Positions 1 to 8,464 of a DNA stretch of 64,000 bases are shown here, piece after piece. Under the pieces are notes generated by a model. It saw only the letters and a program-made list of their open reading frames with translations, ran no database searches and was not told the origin of the DNA. Source of the stretch: Pseudoxanthomonas kalamensis DSM 18571 (GTDB taxonomy: Bacteria > Pseudomonadota > Gammaproteobacteria > Xanthomonadales > Xanthomonadaceae); contig NZ_PDWQ01000003.1 in assembly GCF_010211745.1 (NCBI RefSeq), forward strand, positions 414,689 through 478,688, written 5' to 3'. Position 1 is the first letter of the stretch; every line of letters begins with the position of its first letter. A program made the position numbers and the translations under genes.

Positions 1-923
1 CCAGCGACCTGCTGACCGGCCTGTTCGACATGTCGCGGCTGGAGGCGGGCGGACTGGTGCCGGAAGCGCGTGACTTTCCGCTGGCCGAGGTGCTGGAACC
101 GCTGGCTTCGGAGTTCCGTGCGTTGTCTGCCGATCGCGGACTGCGCCTGCGCTACCTGCCCAGTGCCGGCTGGGTGCATGGCGACCCGCAACTGCTGCGG
201 CGCGTGCTGCAGAATTTCCTCGCCAATGCGGTGCGCTACACCGCGCAAGGCAGCGTGCTGCTGGGCGTGCGCCGCGAAGGCGGGCGCTGGCGGATCGAGG
301 TTCACGACACCGGTCCGGGCATTGCCGAGGCGCAGCAGGAACTGATCTTCGAGGAATTCCGACGCGGCGACGGCGTGGCCGGGCAGGGACTCGGGTTGGG
401 TCTGGCGATCGCCGATCGCATCGCCCGGCTGATGCGGGCGCCGCTGCGGATGCGCAGCCGGCTGGGGCGGGGCACGGTGTTCTCGCTGTCGCTGCCGATG
501 GCGACAGCCGCCGCGGGACAGGAGCCGGTCGTTGTCCGCGTCGGTCTGGATGGTATCCATGTGCTGCTGGTCGACAACGATCCGGCGGCGCTGGCGGCGC
601 TGCGGCAACTGCTGCAGGGCTGGGGTTGTACGGTCGATGCGGTCGCCAACGGTGTTGCCGCCGAGCGCGTATTGCAGACGCATCAGCCCGCATTGTGGCT
701 GTTCGATTACCACCTGGACGATGGCGATACCGGCGTGGCGCTGTACCTGCGGCTGGCCGAACGGCATGGCGAGCGGCCGACGCTGATCCTCAGCGCCGAC
801 GATGGCGGCGAGGTGCGGCGGGCCGTGCTGGATACCGGCCTGTCGATGCTGCAGAAACCGGTGCGGCCGCTGGCGCTGAAATCGGTGCTCGACCGCATGC
901 TTGCGCGACGCATGCAGGCCTGA
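1..923 (+). CDS. Hybrid sensor histidine kinase/response regulator, 3' part
   Basis: The reading frame is open from base 3, so the gene starts outside the window and only the C-terminal ~306 residues are present. The first residues (LLTGLFDMSRLEAG) look like the end of the HisKA dimerisation helix. An HATPase domain follows with an N-box (NFLANAVRYT), a G1 box (DTGPGIA) and a G2 box (GLGLGLAIADR). After about residue 175 a receiver domain begins (HVLLVDNDPAA) with the likely phospho-acceptor Asp in FDYHLDDG and the conserved Lys in LQKPVRP. The kinase presumably phosphorylates its own receiver and may relay to the LuxR-type regulator encoded at 2104-2769; hybrid kinases of the NahK/ErcS' type often sit beside such a regulator. 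The sensory input domain is not visible. Domain call is firm, partner is inference. Confidence 0.9.
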   Translation, partial: SDLLTGLFDMSRLEAGGLVPEARDFPLAEVLEPLASEFRALSADRGLRLRYLPSAGWVHGDPQLLRRVLQNFLANAVRYTAQGSVLLGVRREGGRWRIEVHDTGPGIAEAQQELIFEEFRRGDGVAGQGLGLGLAIADRIARLMRAPLRMRSRLGRGTVFSLSLPMATAAAGQEPVVVRVGLDGIHVLLVDNDPAALAALRQLLQGWGCTVDAVANGVAAERVLQTHQPALWLFDYHLDDGDTGVALYLRLAERHGERPTLILSADDGGEVRRAVLDTGLSMLQKPVRPLALKSVLDRMLARRMQA

Positions 924-983
924 GTCGGCGACCCCGGCGGGGTGGCGCTTACAATGCGCGTTTCCCGATTCCGGTCCTGCCGC

Positions 984-1472
984 ATGCCTTATACCCCGAT
1001 CGTCGCCACCCTGGGCTATGTGCTCTCGTCCGACCGCCGCCAGGTGCTGATGATCCATCGCAACGCGCGCGCGGACGACCAGCATCTGGGCAAGTACAAC
1101 GGCCTCGGCGGCAAGCTGGAGCCAGACGAGGATGTGGTCGCCGGCATGCGCCGCGAGATCCGCGAGGAGGCCGGGGTCGAATGCACCTCGCTGCAGCTGC
1201 GCGGCACCATCAGCTGGCCGGGCTTCGGCAAGCAGGGCGAGGACTGGCTGGGCTTCGTCTTCGTCATCGACGCCTTCGAGGGCACGCCGCTGACGCGCAA
1301 TCCGGAAGGCACGCTGGAATGGATTCCGGTGGACGCAATCATGGACCTGCCGATGTGGGAGGGCGACCGCGAGTTCCTGCCGCTGGTGTTCGACGCCGAC
1401 CCGCGCGCCTTCCACGGGGTGATGCCGTACCGCAACGGGCGGATGCAGTCCTGGCGCTATTCGCGGATCTGA
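984..1472 (+). CDS. Nudix hydrolase
   Basis: A 162-residue MutT/Nudix-family pyrophosphohydrolase. The Nudix box is complete around residues 38-60: GGKLEPDEDV followed by REIREEAGV, which supplies the Mg-binding glutamates. The fold begins with the usual strand (TPIVATLGYVL) and ends with a Trp/Tyr-rich tail. The likely substrate is an oxidised or non-canonical nucleoside triphosphate (8-oxo-dGTP diphosphatase-like), but substrate cannot be read from the sequence. I start at the ATG at 984 because the residues upstream of it in frame do not resemble the family. It lies 60 bp after the hybrid kinase on the same strand and converges on the next gene. Confidence 0.88.
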   Translation: MPYTPIVATLGYVLSSDRRQVLMIHRNARADDQHLGKYNGLGGKLEPDEDVVAGMRREIREEAGVECTSLQLRGTISWPGFGKQGEDWLGFVFVIDAFEGTPLTRNPEGTLEWIPVDAIMDLPMWEGDREFLPLVFDADPRAFHGVMPYRNGRMQSWRYSRI

Positions 1473-1485
1473 GGCGTTCCGGCGT

Positions 1486-2067
1486 TCACAGCAGGCCGGG
1501 GATCAGCGCGCGGGTGCGCTGCCGATAGCGAACGTAGTGTTCGCCGAACAGTTCCTGCAGCCAGCGTTCTTCCAGCTTCAGCTTGCGCCAGAACGAAACG
1601 AACACGATGGCGACCGCCAGCAGGCCGCGCAGTTCGTCGATCATCAGCGCGGTGCCGATGAAGCCGAGCAATAGGCCGGTGTAGATCGGGTGGCGCAGGC
1701 GGCGGTACGGGCCGGATTCGATCAGCTCGTGGTCCTGCTTCAGCTGCACCACCGCGCTCCAGTTGCGGCCGAGTACGGCGCGCGACCAGATTGCCAAGGC
1801 AAAACCGGCGTAGGCCACGATCAGGCCGGCCCAAGCCAGGATGCTGGACTCGGGCAGGAAGTGGCGCTTCAGCCAGGGCAGTGATTCGAACCAGTGGCCG
1901 GGGCCGATCAGCACGCAGGCCAGCCCCAGCGGCAACCAGTATTTCAGCCATTCCGCGCCGCGGCTTTGCGCACGGCTGGCGCGCTTGGCGCGCAGGCCGG
2001 AGACGGTCCAGTAGCCCAGCAGCACGGCCCAACCGGATTTCAGCGCAATCTCGAAGGGTGGCGTCAT
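1486..2067 (-). CDS. Isoprenylcysteine carboxyl methyltransferase-family membrane protein
   Basis: A 193-residue integral membrane protein with about four to five hydrophobic segments (near residues 10-25, 45-60, 75-95 and 125-155). The C-terminal half has the family signature: GPYRRLRHPIYTG, then an acidic-aromatic end (EERWLQELFGEHYVRYRQRT) that forms the SAM-binding site in ICMT/PEMT-type methyltransferases. Bacterial members methylate lipids or unknown small molecules; substrate unknown. I start at the ATG at 2067; the extra N-terminal residues available upstream are not family-like. The gene runs toward the Nudix gene and lies 36 bp downstream of the response regulator, so the two may share a transcript. 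Confidence 0.8.
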   Translation of the reverse strand: MTPPFEIALKSGWAVLLGYWTVSGLRAKRASRAQSRGAEWLKYWLPLGLACVLIGPGHWFESLPWLKRHFLPESSILAWAGLIVAYAGFALAIWSRAVLGRNWSAVVQLKQDHELIESGPYRRLRHPIYTGLLLGFIGTALMIDELRGLLAVAIVFVSFWRKLKLEERWLQELFGEHYVRYRQRTRALIPGLL

Positions 2068-2103
2068 GCGGCAAGCGTACCCGGCTTGCGCCGGGTCGCG
2101 CAT

Positions 2104-2769
2104 TCAGGCTTCGACCTGGCGTGCCGGGTCGCTGAGTTCGAGTTCGCGCAGCACCACTCCAGCCTGGGTGCGGTTGCGCACGCCGAGGCGGTCGAAGATC
2201 GCCGACAGGTGCGCCTTGACCGTGCGTTCCTGCACGTCCAGGCGATCGGCGATCTGCTTGTTGAGCAGGCCCTGGGCCACGTAGGTCAGGACCCGGAACT
2301 GTTGCGGCGACAGGCTGGCCAGGCGCGCGGCCAGTTCGGTGTCGTGGCTGGACGACTGTGCGCGCGCCACCGCGCCACGCAGCGAGGGCGGCAGCCACTG
2401 CTCGCAGGCCAGTACGCTGCGGATCGCCTCGCGCAGTTCCTCCAGGCCGGAACTCTTGGGCAGGTAGCCGGCCGCGCCGTGGTCCAGCGCGCGGCGCACC
2501 ACGCGCGGGTCGTCGTTGGCCGAGACCACGACCACGGCCACCGCCGGGAACTGCGCGCGGATCGCCGCCAGTCCCGCCAGACCGTGATTGCCGGGCATGT
2601 GCAGGTCGAGCAGGACCAGGTCGATGTCGGGATGGGATTCCAGCGCGGCCAGCACGCCGTCCAGCGATTCCGCTTCCAGCACCGCCATCTGCGCCACGGC
2701 GTCGGCAGCGGCGCCACGCAGGGCGGCGCGGAACAGCGGGTGGTCGTCGGCGATCAGCAGCTTGGGCAT
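2104..2769 (-). CDS. LuxR/NarL-family response regulator
   Basis: A 221-residue two-domain regulator. The receiver domain (residues 1-120) has the acidic pocket (LLIADDHP), the phospho-acceptor Asp in LVLLDLHMPG and the Lys in GYLPKSS. The output domain (about residues 150-215) is a LuxR-type helix-turn-helix: LSPQQFRVLTYVAQGLLNKQIADRL, then QERTVKAHLSAIFDRLGVRNRTQ. It should act as a phosphorylation-dependent transcription factor. The hybrid kinase ending at 923 is the obvious candidate partner; the arrangement resembles ErcS'/NahK with ErdR/AgmR-type regulators. Start at 2769 (MPKLLIADD), the normal receiver N-terminus. Confidence 0.92.
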   Translation of the reverse strand: MPKLLIADDHPLFRAALRGAAADAVAQMAVLEAESLDGVLAALESHPDIDLVLLDLHMPGNHGLAGLAAIRAQFPAVAVVVVSANDDPRVVRRALDHGAAGYLPKSSGLEELREAIRSVLACEQWLPPSLRGAVARAQSSSHDTELAARLASLSPQQFRVLTYVAQGLLNKQIADRLDVQERTVKAHLSAIFDRLGVRNRTQAGVVLRELELSDPARQVEA

Positions 2770-2869
2770 GGAAGAACGTCCTGTGCCATTCACCGTAGCA
2801 GGAATGCTCGCCTGCTGCGTGGTACCAAAGTACGATGCCGGTCCTGCCGCGGACGACTACCCTGCAGCC

Positions 2870-4717
2870 ATGAATATCCATACCTTCCCCGTAATGCGTG
2901 CTGCCGGCGCGCTGATGCTCGGACTGCTGGCGGCCTGCGGCACCCCTTCACCGCGCCAGCAGGCAACCGCGGAGGCCCGCATGATTTCGCCACAGCGCAT
3001 CACCGAATACCGCGGCAGCGACGACCTGCTGACCGCTGGCCTGGGCATCGACGGGTTGCGTGCGATGACGCCGCCGGCCTTCGCCGATGCCGAACATCCG
3101 ACCGCGGCCGAACTGCGCCGGCGCGCCATCTGGAGCAACTGGCGCGGGATCGCCGACCTGTCGCCGACCGGCGGCTACGGCCAGCTGTACGGCAGCACCG
3201 CCAGCGTGCCGGGGCGCGAATACGCGGCCTTCGCACGGCTGCCGGGGGCGAAGCAGCCGCATCGGGTGCTGGTGCAGGTGCCGGACGCATTCGATACCGG
3301 CAAGCGCTGCGTGCTGGTCGCGCCGGCATCCGGGTCGCGCGGCGTGTATGGCGCGATCGCCGTGGCCGGCGCCTGGGGGCTGCCGAAGGGCTGCGCGGTG
3401 GCCTATACCGACAAGGGCGCGGGCAGCGACTATGTCGATCTCGACAGCGGGCAAGGTGCGCGTTTGGACGGCACCCTGGCTGCGGCCGATGCCGGCGATG
3501 AACTGGGTTTCGCACCCGATGCGCCGGCAGGTGCGAGCGGGGTGGCGTTCAAGCACGCACATTCGCAGGACAATCCGGAGGCCGACTGGGGCCGGCACGT
3601 GAAGCAGGCGGCCGAGTTCGCGCTGGCGGCGCTGGACGAAGCCCTGCCGCAGGCGGCGCCGTTCACCTTCGACAACACCCGGATCGTCGCCGTCGGCATT
3701 TCCAACGGCGGCGGCGCGGTGCTGCGCGCCGCCGAACTGGATGGCGACTGGCTGGATGCGGTGGTCGCCGGCGAGCCGAACATCTACGTGGACAGCCACG
3801 GCGGACGTCCGCTGTACGACTTCTCGACCGAGGCCGCGTTGCTGATGCCGTGCGCATTGCTGCACCTGCCAGCCGACAGCCTGCCGCAGCCACCGCTTCG
3901 GGCGCAGGTCGAGCCGCTGTGGCAGGCGCGTTGTGCCGCGCTGCAGGCGGCCGGCCTGGTGCAGGGCGCGGACGTCGCCGCGCAGGCGCGTTCGGCCTAT
4001 GAACAGTTGCACGACCGTGGCTGGGCCGATGAGACATTGCATACCGGCGTGCTCAGCGTCGGCTTCGACCTGTGGCGGGCGGTGGCGGTGACCTACGCCT
4101 CGGCCTATGGCCGTTACGGCGTCGGCGAGCATCCCTGCGGTTACGCGTTCTCGGCACAGAACCCGGATTTCAGTCCACGTGCGGCCACCGCGGCCGAACG
4201 CGCGGCCTGGTGGCCGGATGCGGCCGGCATCCCGCCGGGCAACGGGGTCGGCATCGTCGATACCCGGTTGGCGCCGCCGGATTTCACCCTGCCGGGCCTG
4301 CAATGCCTGCGCGACCTGTACGTCGGGCAGGGCGAAGCGGCAGACCGTGTCCGTGAAGGCATCGCCGCCACCCGCGCCGGCATGCCGCGCAAGGGGCTGC
4401 CGGTGGTGGTCGTGCACGGTACCGACGACGGTCTGGTGCCGCCGGCCTTCACCAGCGCGCCCTACGTGGCCGCGGCGCAGGCGGCCGGGCGCGACGTGCG
4501 TTACTGGCAGGTCCGCAACGGCGAGCATTTCGATGCCTTCCTCGCGCTGCCGGCCTACGGTGCGCGCTACGCGCCGATGCTGCCCTACGTGTACGCCGGA
4601 CTGGATCAGGTCGACGCCCTGCTGAATGGTACGGGCGACATGCCGGCCGATGCGGTGATCCCGGCCCGCGGCCGTGGTGCCGGTGCGGTGGAGGCGGCGC
4701 AACTGCCGGTACCGTAG
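2870..4717 (+). CDS. D-(-)-3-hydroxybutyrate oligomer hydrolase, lipoprotein
   Basis: A 615-residue protein of the 3HB-oligomer hydrolase family, which cleaves 3-hydroxybutyrate oligomers released from PHB. The N-terminus has a lipobox (LGLLAAC) with Cys near residue 23, so it is probably lipid-anchored. The serine-hydrolase elbow is GISNGGG; later HGTDDGLVPP and NGEHFDAF supply likely Asp and His. The ATG at 2870 is chosen because it gives the signal peptide; the frame stays open further upstream only as an accident of GC-rich sequence. It stands just before phaE-phaC, so polymer synthesis and oligomer breakdown genes are grouped. An export signal suggests it also acts on extracellular or periplasmic oligomers (inference). 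Confidence 0.88.
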   Translation: MNIHTFPVMRAAGALMLGLLAACGTPSPRQQATAEARMISPQRITEYRGSDDLLTAGLGIDGLRAMTPPAFADAEHPTAAELRRRAIWSNWRGIADLSPTGGYGQLYGSTASVPGREYAAFARLPGAKQPHRVLVQVPDAFDTGKRCVLVAPASGSRGVYGAIAVAGAWGLPKGCAVAYTDKGAGSDYVDLDSGQGARLDGTLAAADAGDELGFAPDAPAGASGVAFKHAHSQDNPEADWGRHVKQAAEFALAALDEALPQAAPFTFDNTRIVAVGISNGGGAVLRAAELDGDWLDAVVAGEPNIYVDSHGGRPLYDFSTEAALLMPCALLHLPADSLPQPPLRAQVEPLWQARCAALQAAGLVQGADVAAQARSAYEQLHDRGWADETLHTGVLSVGFDLWRAVAVTYASAYGRYGVGEHPCGYAFSAQNPDFSPRAATAAERAAWWPDAAGIPPGNGVGIVDTRLAPPDFTLPGLQCLRDLYVGQGEAADRVREGIAATRAGMPRKGLPVVVVHGTDDGLVPPAFTSAPYVAAAQAAGRDVRYWQVRNGEHFDAFLALPAYGARYAPMLPYVYAGLDQVDALLNGTGDMPADAVIPARGRGAGAVEAAQLPVP

Positions 4718-4826
4718 CCGGTTGCGGGATCCCGCGCGACCAAGGTCGAACGCGATGTCTCGGGGCCAAGGCTTCATCGTCGCCCTGTGGTTGCTATGAT
4801 GAAGCCGTCCTCCGGGAGGGTCGGTG

Positions 4827-6305
4827 ATGTTCGGATTTGGAACGGGTCAATCAGGTGATTTCGAGTCGCTGGCGCGGCAGTACTGGAGCGCCTGGGGCGA
4901 TGCCCTGAGGCAGGGAGGCGCATCCGGCTTCGCTTCCGCGCAGCCGAACTGGCAGCAGGCCATGCAGTGGTGGTCGCAACTGGTGCCCGGCAGCGGTGCC
5001 GGTGTCGACGCGATGGGTGCGATCCATCGCTTCAACCAGCAGGCCAGCGACTGGTACGGGCAGATGCAGCAGATCGCTGCCCAGTTCGCCGGCACCGACA
5101 GCAGTGCAGACCAGATCGGCCATGCTTGGCGCGAGGCGATCGGCGCCAACGCCGCCAATGGCAACCCGTTCGCCGACCTGTTCAGGATGATGCAGGGGCA
5201 GGGACAGCGCAGCCTGCAGGGCTGGCTGGATCAGCTGGCGCCGGTCATCAACGGCATGCTGGAAAGCGCGGGCCAGCAGGGCGCGCAATGGCTGCATCTG
5301 CCGGCTTTCGGCCCGGCGCGCGAGCACGAGGAGCGCTGGCAGGCGCTGGCGCTGGCGCAGGAGGAGTACCAGAAGATCAGCGCCGAATACAACGCGGCGT
5401 TGTTGCGGGTAATGGAGCACGCGCTGCAGCGCTTCGAGGACAAGCTGGCCGAGCACGAATCGCCGGGACTGCAGCTGGCCAGCGCACGAGCGCTGTTCGA
5501 CCTGTGGATCGACGCCGCCGAGGAAGCCTATGCCGAAGCCGCGCTGTCGGACGAATTCCGCCATTTGTACGGTGCGCTGAGCAATGCGCAGATGCGTCTG
5601 CTGGCTTCGGTGCAGGGCGAGGTCGAGCGTTTCTGCAGTCTGCTCGGCATGCCGAGTCGTACCGAAGTCGACGCCGCGCACCGCAAGATCAACGCGCTGG
5701 AACGGGCCATGCGCAAGGCTGCCCGGCAACCGGTCGCCGAACGGCGTGCGCGCCCGCAGGCGGAAACACGGCAGGACGCGCCGGCACCGGCCGAAGCGAA
5801 AACCGCACCACCGGCACGTCGGCGTGCGCCGCGCAAGACCAAGCCCGCGGCCACTGCCAAACGCTCGGCCCGCAAGCCGGCCAGGGTTGCCGCGCCGGCG
5901 AAGAAGCGGGCGATCGCCAAACAGGCGCCCAAGCCGACACGGACGGCGGAGCTTGCGAGTCGGCCGGCACCGAAGAAGACCGCACGGAAAACCGCCGCGA
6001 AGAAGCCGGCGACAAAGAAATCCGTGGCGGCAACGAAGCGCGTTGCGGTCAAGAAGCCCGCCATCGCCAAGGCGAAGCCGACGACCGCGACCCGGCCGAC
6101 GCCAAGGAAGCCTGCGAAGAAGAAGGTGTCCGCGCGTCCGGCTACGGCGAAGAAGTCCGCGGTTGCCCGCAAGCCAGCGGCAGCGAAAGCCGCCCCCGGT
6201 AACGTGGTGTCGATGAAGGACTGGGTGGCGCGCTACGTCGCCGCCGGCGAGCCGGCATCCGCCAAGGCGGCATCGCGTAACCGCAAGCAGGGAGGCCGGC
6301 GATGA
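4827..6305 (+). CDS. phaE: Class III PHA synthase subunit PhaE with long Lys/Ala/Pro-rich tail
   Basis: The first ~295 residues match PhaE, the partner subunit of class III polyhydroxyalkanoate synthase: a Trp-rich start (FESLARQYWSAWGDALR), PhaE-type helices, and a predicted coiled region ending near RKINALERAMRKAARQP. PhaE proteins are usually about 320-370 residues; this one is 492. The extra C-terminal ~190 residues are a low-complexity basic domain of repeated PAKK, ARKP and KPA-type units, resembling eukaryotic histone H1 and the DNA-binding tail of PhaF-type phasins, followed by a short normal segment (NVVSMKDWVARYVAAGEP). A GTG precedes the chosen ATG directly. It overlaps phaC by 4 bp, so the two are translationally coupled. 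Confidence 0.9.
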   Translation: MFGFGTGQSGDFESLARQYWSAWGDALRQGGASGFASAQPNWQQAMQWWSQLVPGSGAGVDAMGAIHRFNQQASDWYGQMQQIAAQFAGTDSSADQIGHAWREAIGANAANGNPFADLFRMMQGQGQRSLQGWLDQLAPVINGMLESAGQQGAQWLHLPAFGPAREHEERWQALALAQEEYQKISAEYNAALLRVMEHALQRFEDKLAEHESPGLQLASARALFDLWIDAAEEAYAEAALSDEFRHLYGALSNAQMRLLASVQGEVERFCSLLGMPSRTEVDAAHRKINALERAMRKAARQPVAERRARPQAETRQDAPAPAEAKTAPPARRRAPRKTKPAATAKRSARKPARVAAPAKKRAIAKQAPKPTRTAELASRPAPKKTARKTAAKKPATKKSVAATKRVAVKKPAIAKAKPTTATRPTPRKPAKKKVSARPATAKKSAVARKPAAAKAAPGNVVSMKDWVARYVAAGEPASAKAASRNRKQGGRR

Positions 6306-7372
6306 ACGGTCCGCTCAACTTCACTCCCTTCACCCTGGCGCAGGAAGCGCTGAACATGCAGCAGAAGCTGGCCGCCGGCCTGCGCGTGCTGCCGCAGGTG
6401 GAGGATGTGCACTACGGCGCCACCGAGAAGCAGGAAGTCTGGCGCGACGGCAAGGTCGTGCTGTACCGCTTCGTCGGCGAGCGTGAACCTACCGCCAAGG
6501 TGCCGCTGCTGATCGCCTATGCGCTGGTCAACCGGCCGTACATGGTCGACCTGCAATCCGACCGTTCGCTTGTCAAAGGGCTGCTGGCGCAGGGCGAGGA
6601 TGTCTACATCATCGACTGGGGCTACCCGGATCGCTCCGACCGCTACCTGGAGCTGGGCGACTACATCAACCGCTTCATCGACGGCGCCATCGACCACCTG
6701 CGCCAGAGCAGCGGGCAGGACGCGGTCAACCTGCTGGGCATCTGCCAGGGCGGGGCGTTCTCGCTGTGCTACGCGGCGCTGCACCCGGAAAAGGTCCGCA
6801 ATCTGATCACCATGGTCACGCCGGTGGATTTCCACACCGCCGACAACATGCTGTCCAACTGGACGCAGGAAATGGACGTGGACTTGTTCGTCGACACGCT
6901 GGGCAACGTGCCGGCCGACCTGATGAACGCCAGCTACCTGATGCTGAAACCGTTCCGGTTGAACCTGCAGAAGTACGTCGGCCTGATGGACATTCTCGAC
7001 GACACGCATGCGGTCGAGGATTTCCTGCGCATGGAGAAGTGGATCTTCGATTCGCCCGACCTGGCCGGCGAGGCCTTCCGCCAGTTCATCAAGCAGTTCT
7101 ACCAGGCCAACGGTTTCGTCAACGGCTGCATCCGCATCGACGACGAGGCCGTGGATCTGGGTTTCGTCGACATGCCGGTGCTGAACATCTTCGCCGAGCA
7201 GGATCATCTGGTGCCGCCGGACGCCTCGCGGGCGATGCAGAAGCTGGTCGGCACCCGCGACTACACCGAACTGAGCTTCCGCGGCGGGCACATCGGCATC
7301 TACGTCTCCAGCCGCGCCCAGCGCGAAGTGCCGACGGCGATCCACGACTGGCTGGCCAAGCGTTCGCGCTGA
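6302..7372 (+). CDS. phaC: Class III poly(R)-hydroxyalkanoic acid synthase subunit PhaC
   Basis: A 356-residue alpha/beta-hydrolase-fold synthase, the usual length for class III PhaC (about 350-360). It polymerises (R)-3-hydroxyacyl-CoA into PHA granules together with PhaE. The nucleophile is the Cys of the lipase-like box GICQGG; the other catalytic residues are the Asp in FAEQDHLVPP and the His in FRGGHIGIY. The start ATG overlaps the phaE stop (ATGA). No phaA/phaB or phasin gene is adjacent; the oligomer hydrolase lies upstream of phaE on the same strand. Confidence 0.95.
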   Translation: MNGPLNFTPFTLAQEALNMQQKLAAGLRVLPQVEDVHYGATEKQEVWRDGKVVLYRFVGEREPTAKVPLLIAYALVNRPYMVDLQSDRSLVKGLLAQGEDVYIIDWGYPDRSDRYLELGDYINRFIDGAIDHLRQSSGQDAVNLLGICQGGAFSLCYAALHPEKVRNLITMVTPVDFHTADNMLSNWTQEMDVDLFVDTLGNVPADLMNASYLMLKPFRLNLQKYVGLMDILDDTHAVEDFLRMEKWIFDSPDLAGEAFRQFIKQFYQANGFVNGCIRIDDEAVDLGFVDMPVLNIFAEQDHLVPPDASRAMQKLVGTRDYTELSFRGGHIGIYVSSRAQREVPTAIHDWLAKRSR

Positions 7373-7423
7373 CCCGGGCGCCGCGCGCTAGACTTGCCGG
7401 CGAGCCAGCAGGAGGGCCATGCC

Positions 7424-7633
7424 ATGTCCGCATCCCCCGAGTCCCGCCCGTTCACGCGCTCGCTGAATGATCGGATGATCGCCGGCGTCATGGGCGGTAT
7501 CGCCCGCCGCTTCGGCTGGAGCAGCACGCTGCTGCGGATCGTGTTCGTGCTGGTGTCGATCCTGTCGGCGGCGTTCCCCGGCATCCTGGTCTATCTGATC
7601 CTGTGGCTGCTGATGCCGATGCAGACGGACTGA
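7424..7633 (+). CDS. PspC-domain membrane protein
   Basis: A 69-residue protein with the PspC domain: FTRSLNDRMIAGVMGGIARRFGW, then one long hydrophobic segment (LLRIVFVLVSILSAAFPGILVYLILWLLMP). Small PspC-only proteins are inner-membrane proteins tied to envelope stress. An AGGAGGG ribosome-binding sequence sits just upstream of the ATG at 7424. It follows phaC by 51 bp on the same strand and precedes the HEXXH gene by only 5 bp, suggesting a two-gene unit. Confidence 0.85.
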   Translation: MSASPESRPFTRSLNDRMIAGVMGGIARRFGWSSTLLRIVFVLVSILSAAFPGILVYLILWLLMPMQTD

Positions 7634-7638
7634 GGCCG

Positions 7639-8094
7639 ATGCCCCGTGCCGTGGTCGTGTTGCAGCGCCTGCTGGGCGCGGCGTGGACCTTGCCCAACAC
7701 CCTGATCGGATTGCTGGCCGGCGCGGCCGGGTTGCCGTTCGGCGCCCGGGTGGCGTGGCGTGGCGCGGAACTGGCGCTGGTGTTCCGACGCTGGCCGTGG
7801 GGGCCGGGCGGGGCGATCACCTTCGGCAACGTCATCCTGCACACCGGCCATGATCTGGATGTGGCGTGTTCCACCTACGAACACCGCGCCGGCCGTTGCG
7901 AACATCCGCTAGTGCGGCTGGGCGACCACGAACGCGCGCATGTGTACCAGTACATGCTGCTGGGGCCACTGTTCCTGCCGGTGTACCTGCTGTGCGGTGG
8001 AGTCAGCGTGCGCAACCCGTTCGAACGGGCCGCCGACCGTTATGCCCTGACCGGGCGCGGCTGGTGGCCGGGCATCGGCGCGCCGGGCGAATGA
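7639..8094 (+). CDS. Small membrane protein with HEXXH metalloprotease-like motif
   Basis: A 151-residue protein that I do not recognise as a named family. It has a hydrophobic N-terminal part (TLPNTLIGLLAGAAGLPFG), a middle with many conserved-looking Gly/His residues, then HERAH, a perfect HEXXH zinc-protease motif (DHERAHVYQYMLLG). A hydrophobic stretch follows (LLGPLFLPVYLLCGG), and then NPFERAADRYA, whose Glu could be a third metal ligand. This order resembles very small gluzincin-like domains, but activity is not established. The ATG at 7639 lies 5 bp after pspC. A 3'-truncated second copy of most of the gene lies downstream (8190-8464). Confidence 0.65.
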   Translation: MPRAVVVLQRLLGAAWTLPNTLIGLLAGAAGLPFGARVAWRGAELALVFRRWPWGPGGAITFGNVILHTGHDLDVACSTYEHRAGRCEHPLVRLGDHERAHVYQYMLLGPLFLPVYLLCGGVSVRNPFERAADRYALTGRGWWPGIGAPGE

Positions 8095-8145
8095 ACCCAC
8101 GTGCGGTGGGCCAGGGCCCACCCTACGCGGATCAAAGGATGACGG

Positions 8146-8186
8146 CAGGTTCCGTAGGGCGGGCTCAAGCCCGCCTTACGCGGGTT
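8146..8186. repeat. 41-bp direct repeat A (REP-like)
   Basis: Begins CAGGTTCCGTAGGG and contains the hairpin GGCGGGCTcaAGCCCGCC. An identical copy lies at 8461-8501. The two copies exactly bracket the partial duplicate of the HEXXH gene. This type of GC-rich hairpin is a common dispersed intergenic repeat in Xanthomonadaceae. A second palindrome (GGTGGGCCaGGGCCCACC) lies just upstream at 8105-8122. Confidence 0.8.
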
Positions 8187-8189
8187 GGG

Positions 8190-8464
8190 CGTGGCGTGGA
8201 CCTTGCCCAACACCCTGATCGGATTGCTGGCTGGCGTGGCCGGGTTGCCGTTCGGCGCCCGGGTGGCGTGGCGCGGCGCGGAACTGGCGCTGGTGTTCCG
8301 ACGCTGGCCGTGGGGGCCGGGCGGGGCGATCACCTTCGGCAACGTCATCCTGCACACCGGCCATGATCTGGATGTGGCGTGTTCCACCTACGAACACCGT
8401 GCCGGCCGTTGCGAACATCCGCTAGTGCGGCTGGGCGACCACGAACGCGCGCATGTGTACCAGG
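8190..8464 (+). pseudogene. Truncated duplicate of the HEXXH gene
   Basis: About 275 bp nearly identical to 7676-7950, with only a handful of base differences. The copy lacks the first ~12 codons and stops just after HERAHVYQ, where the coding sequence runs into repeat B and terminates after two more codons (VP, TAG). The Glu-containing downstream part (NPFERAADRYA) and the second hydrophobic segment are missing, so the product would be non-functional. The high identity indicates a recent event. Confidence 0.85.

Noticed and set aside
2948..4777. Long open frames opposite to core genes (for example 609 codons opposite the 3HB-oligomer hydrolase, 856 codons opposite gcdH/E1, 652 codons opposite ccmF)
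   Set aside because: In high-GC DNA the antisense frames of real genes stay open by chance; they have biased His/Gln/Arg composition and no family features.
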